Assembly: GCA_024277285.1 (NCBI GenBank)
Contig: JAJRVM010000204.1
Coordinates: 4,601-68,600 of the forward strand
Direction: 5' to 3'
Source: Planctomycetota bacterium
Lineage (GTDB): Bacteria > Planctomycetota > Planctomycetia > Pirellulales > Pirellulaceae
DNA: 64,000 nt
Part shown: piece after piece, positions 61,329 to 64,000 of the stretch
Numbering within the stretch: position 1 is the stretch's first letter
How the letters are laid out: every line of letters starts with the position of its first letter
Position numbers and translations under genes: made by a program
The notes under the pieces: generated by a model
The model's input: the letters and a program-made list of their open reading frames with translations, nothing else
Told to the model about the DNA's origin: nothing
The model's database searches: none

Positions 61329-63380
61329 CTACTCGAGATCGATCTGCCGAAAGAGAGGCAGGTGGCGATAGTAGACTTCGAGGCAACAGACGGCCAATGC
61401 CGTCATGTAGACGCGGCCGCCCTGCGAGGTGAGCGGGCCTTTGGGTGCCCAGCTGCCCGCCGCATGGCCACGTGTTTCCTGTGTGGATACCAAGACATCG
61501 CGCATGTTCAGGTTCCACTTCTGCCATTGCGGACCACCAAAATGATGCATCGTCTGCGTAGCATAATACCAATAGTAGATGTTCGGTTGGTCCGCTGCGG
61601 GCGGCTCGTTCTCCAGCATCCAGGAGACGCCGGCGCGCAACGCCGGATGATTCTGTTTCCAGCCGAGGTAGATTCTGCACAACAGGCCTTCGGCGGTCAT
61701 CGGGGCACTATGGTCTTCGCGGGGCAGGTACGAATACAACGCACCCTCCGCATGTTCGACCTGATCCAAGAAGTGATCCGCGTTTTCCAGTGTGGTCTCC
61801 GGGACCGAAAGGTCCGCAGCCAGGGCACTCTGCAACGCCATCAACTGCCAGCCCAATACACTGGTATCGCCGCGCGGCGACCGCGTGCCGCGACGCGGGT
61901 AATACCGCCAACCGCCGTCCGGATACTGAGCACTGACAATAAAATCGACCGCATTCTGAGCCGGGATGCGCAGTTGTTCATCGCCGGTCATCAGGAACGC
62001 CTCGCACAGCACGATCGTGGCTTGGCCATGGGCATACATACCCGGGTACTGCTTCGAGCTGCCACGCAAGTCGCCGTTCGCCTCTTGGTGCCGCAATATC
62101 CAACGCAACCCACGCGCGACGCAATCTTGGTAGACGCCGCTCAAATGCGTCTGCCCAGCTCCCAGAAATGGCAACAGCGCCAGCGAGGTGCCGGCAGCGT
62201 CGCTCGAGATACTGCCACGCTGCTGGCAATTGCAGTTTCCCGCGCGGTGAAAACGATTCAAGCTCCAGCTGCCATCCTCACTTTGATGCTTGGCCAACCA
62301 ACGCAGACCACGCGCCACCGCAGCCTCAGTCAACGTCGTGCCCCCTTCACGCTGCACCATATCGACGCGTACGCGCGGGTCACGAACCGCCAACGTCCGC
62401 CGAGGCTGGGCGTGAATCGCTTGCCGCACCTGCGTTAGATCGGGCACATAGGGGTTCGCCGGGTTCGTCAAACGCAATTCGCGCGCGTCCTGATCGGCGC
62501 GTGCCACCGCGCGACGTATGGCCGGATCGGTCAGGTCGACCGAGTCGGGCACGCCCAGATCGAACACCGACTCGTCCGTCGGGTCAACGATTCGCGTGTC
62601 GCCCCCCTCGCGAACAAAACGGCTTATGCGCGATGATAACGTGATGTACGGTCCTTCGCGGGCACTGCTCGTGACCAATCCCAGAATAGTCAGCAGGATG
62701 ACATGAAACAACAAACTGATTAGCCATGCCGGCATGCTCTTAAGCAAACGGTGGAGCCAGTTGGAAACGCGACTACCCGCCTGGCGCCGGACGTGTCGAC
62801 GTGGTGCTGAAGCCGCTGCGCGGGGCGGTGCCGAAGGTTCGTGCGTCACACGTGGCCGACGCTCGGTGCGTGGCGCCGTAGCAAGCGCGCCACGCACGCT
62901 GCCTACGGCCGCTGCGGTTCGTGTTTCGGGCGAGCTGACTTGCCGCGACGCCGGCTGGACGTGCTGAGACGGGCCAGCCACTTGAGCCGTGTGACGCTCC
63001 AATACGCGACGTGCCTCGCGCTCTTGCTCCTCGGTAAGCTCGATGCTCGTCTCGCAACGCCAACAATCGGCTACCATCAGCCAAAGACGCACCGCCATCG
63101 GCGCTCCACAGTCGGGACACGCACACATCAGTACGTCGCCAGACAGCCAAAACTCGCTCGGCAAGTCGAGCTGGTGGGCAAGTGCCCCTTCCGAATCAAG
63201 ACACCGACGGTAGCCCGGTCCACCACCGTCGCCGGCCGACAACGCCATCCGCTGAGTCAGATCGGCAAGCACCGGCAATGGCCCGCTTGAAGTGATGTCA
63301 ACCACCGGCAGGTCCAATTCCACCGGCAGGTTGCTCCCATCCCCATGGAATCCCCTTTTTGAATCCGGCGATGATGTCAT
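61329..63380 (-). CDS. Membrane protein with zinc ribbon and squalene-cyclase-like repeats
   Basis: This 683-residue protein starts at the ATG at 63380. Residues about 84-112 form a zinc-ribbon-like segment with cysteines C86, C88, C91, C106 and C109 (CACPDCGAP then DCWRCET). An Arg/Ala-rich linker follows (140-215), then one transmembrane helix at about 219-240 (MPAWLISLLFHVILLTILGL). The C-terminal half has alpha/alpha-barrel repeats of the squalene-hopene cyclase/prenyltransferase type: GLRWLAKHQSEDGSWS, GLRWILRHQEANGDL, VDFIVSAQYPDGGWRYY and GVSWMLENEPP. The cyclase DxDD motif is not seen, so no cyclase chemistry is assumed; binding of lipid or protein is more likely. It is divergent from a MoxR ATPase gene, a pairing I know from planctomycete genomes. 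The helix matches that of the VWA protein at 39095. Confidence 0.87.
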   Translation of the reverse strand: MTSSPDSKRGFHGDGSNLPVELDLPVVDITSSGPLPVLADLTQRMALSAGDGGGPGYRRCLDSEGALAHQLDLPSEFWLSGDVLMCACPDCGAPMAVRLWLMVADCWRCETSIELTEEQEREARRVLERHTAQVAGPSQHVQPASRQVSSPETRTAAAVGSVRGALATAPRTERRPRVTHEPSAPPRAAASAPRRHVRRQAGSRVSNWLHRLLKSMPAWLISLLFHVILLTILGLVTSSAREGPYITLSSRISRFVREGGDTRIVDPTDESVFDLGVPDSVDLTDPAIRRAVARADQDARELRLTNPANPYVPDLTQVRQAIHAQPRRTLAVRDPRVRVDMVQREGGTTLTEAAVARGLRWLAKHQSEDGSWSLNRFHRAGNCNCQQRGSISSDAAGTSLALLPFLGAGQTHLSGVYQDCVARGLRWILRHQEANGDLRGSSKQYPGMYAHGQATIVLCEAFLMTGDEQLRIPAQNAVDFIVSAQYPDGGWRYYPRRGTRSPRGDTSVLGWQLMALQSALAADLSVPETTLENADHFLDQVEHAEGALYSYLPREDHSAPMTAEGLLCRIYLGWKQNHPALRAGVSWMLENEPPAADQPNIYYWYYATQTMHHFGGPQWQKWNLNMRDVLVSTQETRGHAAGSWAPKGPLTSQGGRVYMTALAVCCLEVYYRHLPLFRQIDLE

Positions 63381-63796
63381 CCGTTTTCTCAATTCGCTCG
63401 ACCTACGGGCAGGGCATGTGAAAGACGTATTACTCTATTGTAGAGACTTTTTCCAATCCGGCCACGATGCCCCTGCTCCCGTCGTCCGCAGAGCGCGCAT
63501 CCCGCCGCGGCTAGCGCCGCTCTGGGATAGCGGTTGCCCCATCGCTCGATTTCCCAAGCGGCGCGCCGTTTGCTAAAATAGAAACTTCTCGGCAAACTCG
63601 GTTTTCTCGCGCTGAACTTTCAGCCCCCCGAGTGGAGTGCAGTGTGACAGCAACCACATCAGGTTGGCAATATTCATGCAGCATCGGCGAAATCTAGCAG
63701 TAACGTAATCCGTCCCCTCCAAGGGGCATTGCAGATAGCCACTGGGCAGATAGCCACTGGGCAGATAGCCACTGGCACGGGAAGAAACGTAAATCT
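63381..63796. other. 416-bp divergent intergenic region
   Basis: Promoter region for the squalene-cyclase-like gene (leftward) and the MoxR gene (rightward). It includes the 15-bp tandem repeat at 63731-63775. A TTGCTAAAATAG-like AT-rich box near 63571 may be a -10 element, but no matching -35 was found. Confidence 0.45.
63731..63775. repeat. 15-bp tandem repeat, three perfect units
   Basis: GCAGATAGCCACTGG is repeated three times exactly, ending 21 bp before the MoxR start codon. It is close enough to the ribosome site (GGAAGAA) for copy number to affect the leader. Confidence 0.95.
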
Positions 63797-64000
63797 ATGC
63801 AAAAAGATCTCCATACGGATGGCGTGGCAGCGGCAAATGCAGCGGCCAGTCAGAAGCGATCATCCGGGGGCGGGGACGACGAAGCGATGTCGTCCGAGCA
63901 GCTTCAACAGCTGATCCGCGACCTGGAAGTGAACATGTGCAACGTGGTGTTGGGCAAGCCGAACGTCGTACGACTGTGCCTCGTGGCACTGCTTGCCGGC
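63797..64000 (+). CDS. MoxR-family AAA ATPase, 5' part only
   Basis: The frame opens with ATG at 63797 (GGAAGAA nine bases upstream) and runs 68 codons to the window edge. After an Ala/Gly-rich lead (AAANAAASQKRSSGGGDDEA) comes the MoxR N-terminal helix pattern LQQLIRDLEVNMCNVVLGKP then NVVRLCLVALLAG, which directly precedes the Walker A loop in MoxR proteins. These cytosolic AAA ATPases act as chaperones, often with VWA-domain partners. The Walker A itself is beyond the window. The divergent neighbour is the squalene-cyclase-like membrane protein. Confidence 0.85.
   Translation, partial: MQKDLHTDGVAAANAAASQKRSSGGGDDEAMSSEQLQQLIRDLEVNMCNVVLGKPNVVRLCLVALLAG

Noticed and set aside
61329..63380. 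Calling the protein a squalene-hopene cyclase
   Set aside because: Helical repeats resemble the family, but the catalytic DxDD motif is not found and the chain carries a zinc ribbon and a membrane helix.
63729..63914. Frame with QIATG repeats upstream of MoxR
   Set aside because: Produced by translating the 15-bp tandem repeat; the MoxR frame itself starts at 63797.

Overview
The window reads as a stretch of chromosome from a planctomycete, most likely a Pirellulales-type marine or freshwater relative. This is inferred from the gene families, not from any rRNA marker, because no rRNA or tRNA gene was seen. The supporting families are: several Gfo/Idh/MocA oxidoreductases (two with twin-arginine signals), a Cys-type sulfatase, a DUF1559 pseudopilin-like protein, a DUF1080 protein, PQQ-like and BNR/VPS10-like secreted propellers, CRTAC1-like FG-GAP/UnbV proteins, ExbB/ExbD genes, and a zinc-ribbon protein with squalene-cyclase-like repeats beside a MoxR ATPase. 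The DNA is moderately GC-rich. Intergenic regions are long and full of repeats.

Layout. 1-2.8 kb (minus): two GspF-like membrane proteins, the first with at least three T2SSF-like units and cut by the window edge. 3.5-9.2 kb: a small carbohydrate-type metabolic group (Gfo/Idh/MocA, HMGL-like aldolase, Gfo/Idh/MocA), then biotin synthase. 9.3-27.8 kb: a mirror-image locus. A membrane-anchored TPR protein and three secreted CRTAC1-like propellers run rightward. A small lipoprotein and a DUF1559 protein (leftward) lie in the centre. Two more CRTAC1-like propellers and a second membrane-anchored TPR protein run leftward, and a 1202-residue protein that carries TPR, propeller and UnbV modules in one chain follows on the plus strand. 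28.3-34.8 kb: a signalling island with a PAS-SpoIIE phosphatase, convergent to an operon of a hybrid histidine kinase and a REC-AlbA_2-Ser/Thr kinase fusion. 34.9-38.6 kb (minus): phosphopantetheinyl transferase, DUF1080 protein, fmt and def. 39.1-48.3 kb (plus): a VWA protein, TPR-like proteins, an LRR lipoprotein, an exported methyltransferase, and an ExbB-ExbD-ExbD-TPR operon. 48.4-61.3 kb: two Gfo/Idh/MocA proteins, a PQQ-propeller protein, a PQQ-methyltransferase-PQQ chimera, a BNR/VPS10-like protein, a sulfatase and an overlooked 44-residue lysine-rich gene. 61.3-64 kb: a squalene-cyclase-like membrane protein divergent from the start of a MoxR ATPase.

How the genes may work together. 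The TPR/CRTAC1 locus looks like a paired exported-propeller system anchored by TPR membrane proteins. No substrate can be read from the sequence. The ExbB/ExbD operon with its large exported TPR protein probably energises an envelope process. The hybrid kinase, REC-AlbA_2-kinase and SpoIIE phosphatase combine phosphorelay and Ser/Thr phosphorylation domains in one place.

Intergenic DNA carries at least five dispersed repeat families. These include hairpins whose stems covary around a conserved CAAG loop, two MITE-like elements with terminal inverted repeats ending in a GTGGCAC core, and a 35-bp AGCG-rich module. There are also many 12-18 bp tandem microduplications next to genes or inside gene termini. 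No CRISPR array, transposase gene or complete insertion sequence was seen.
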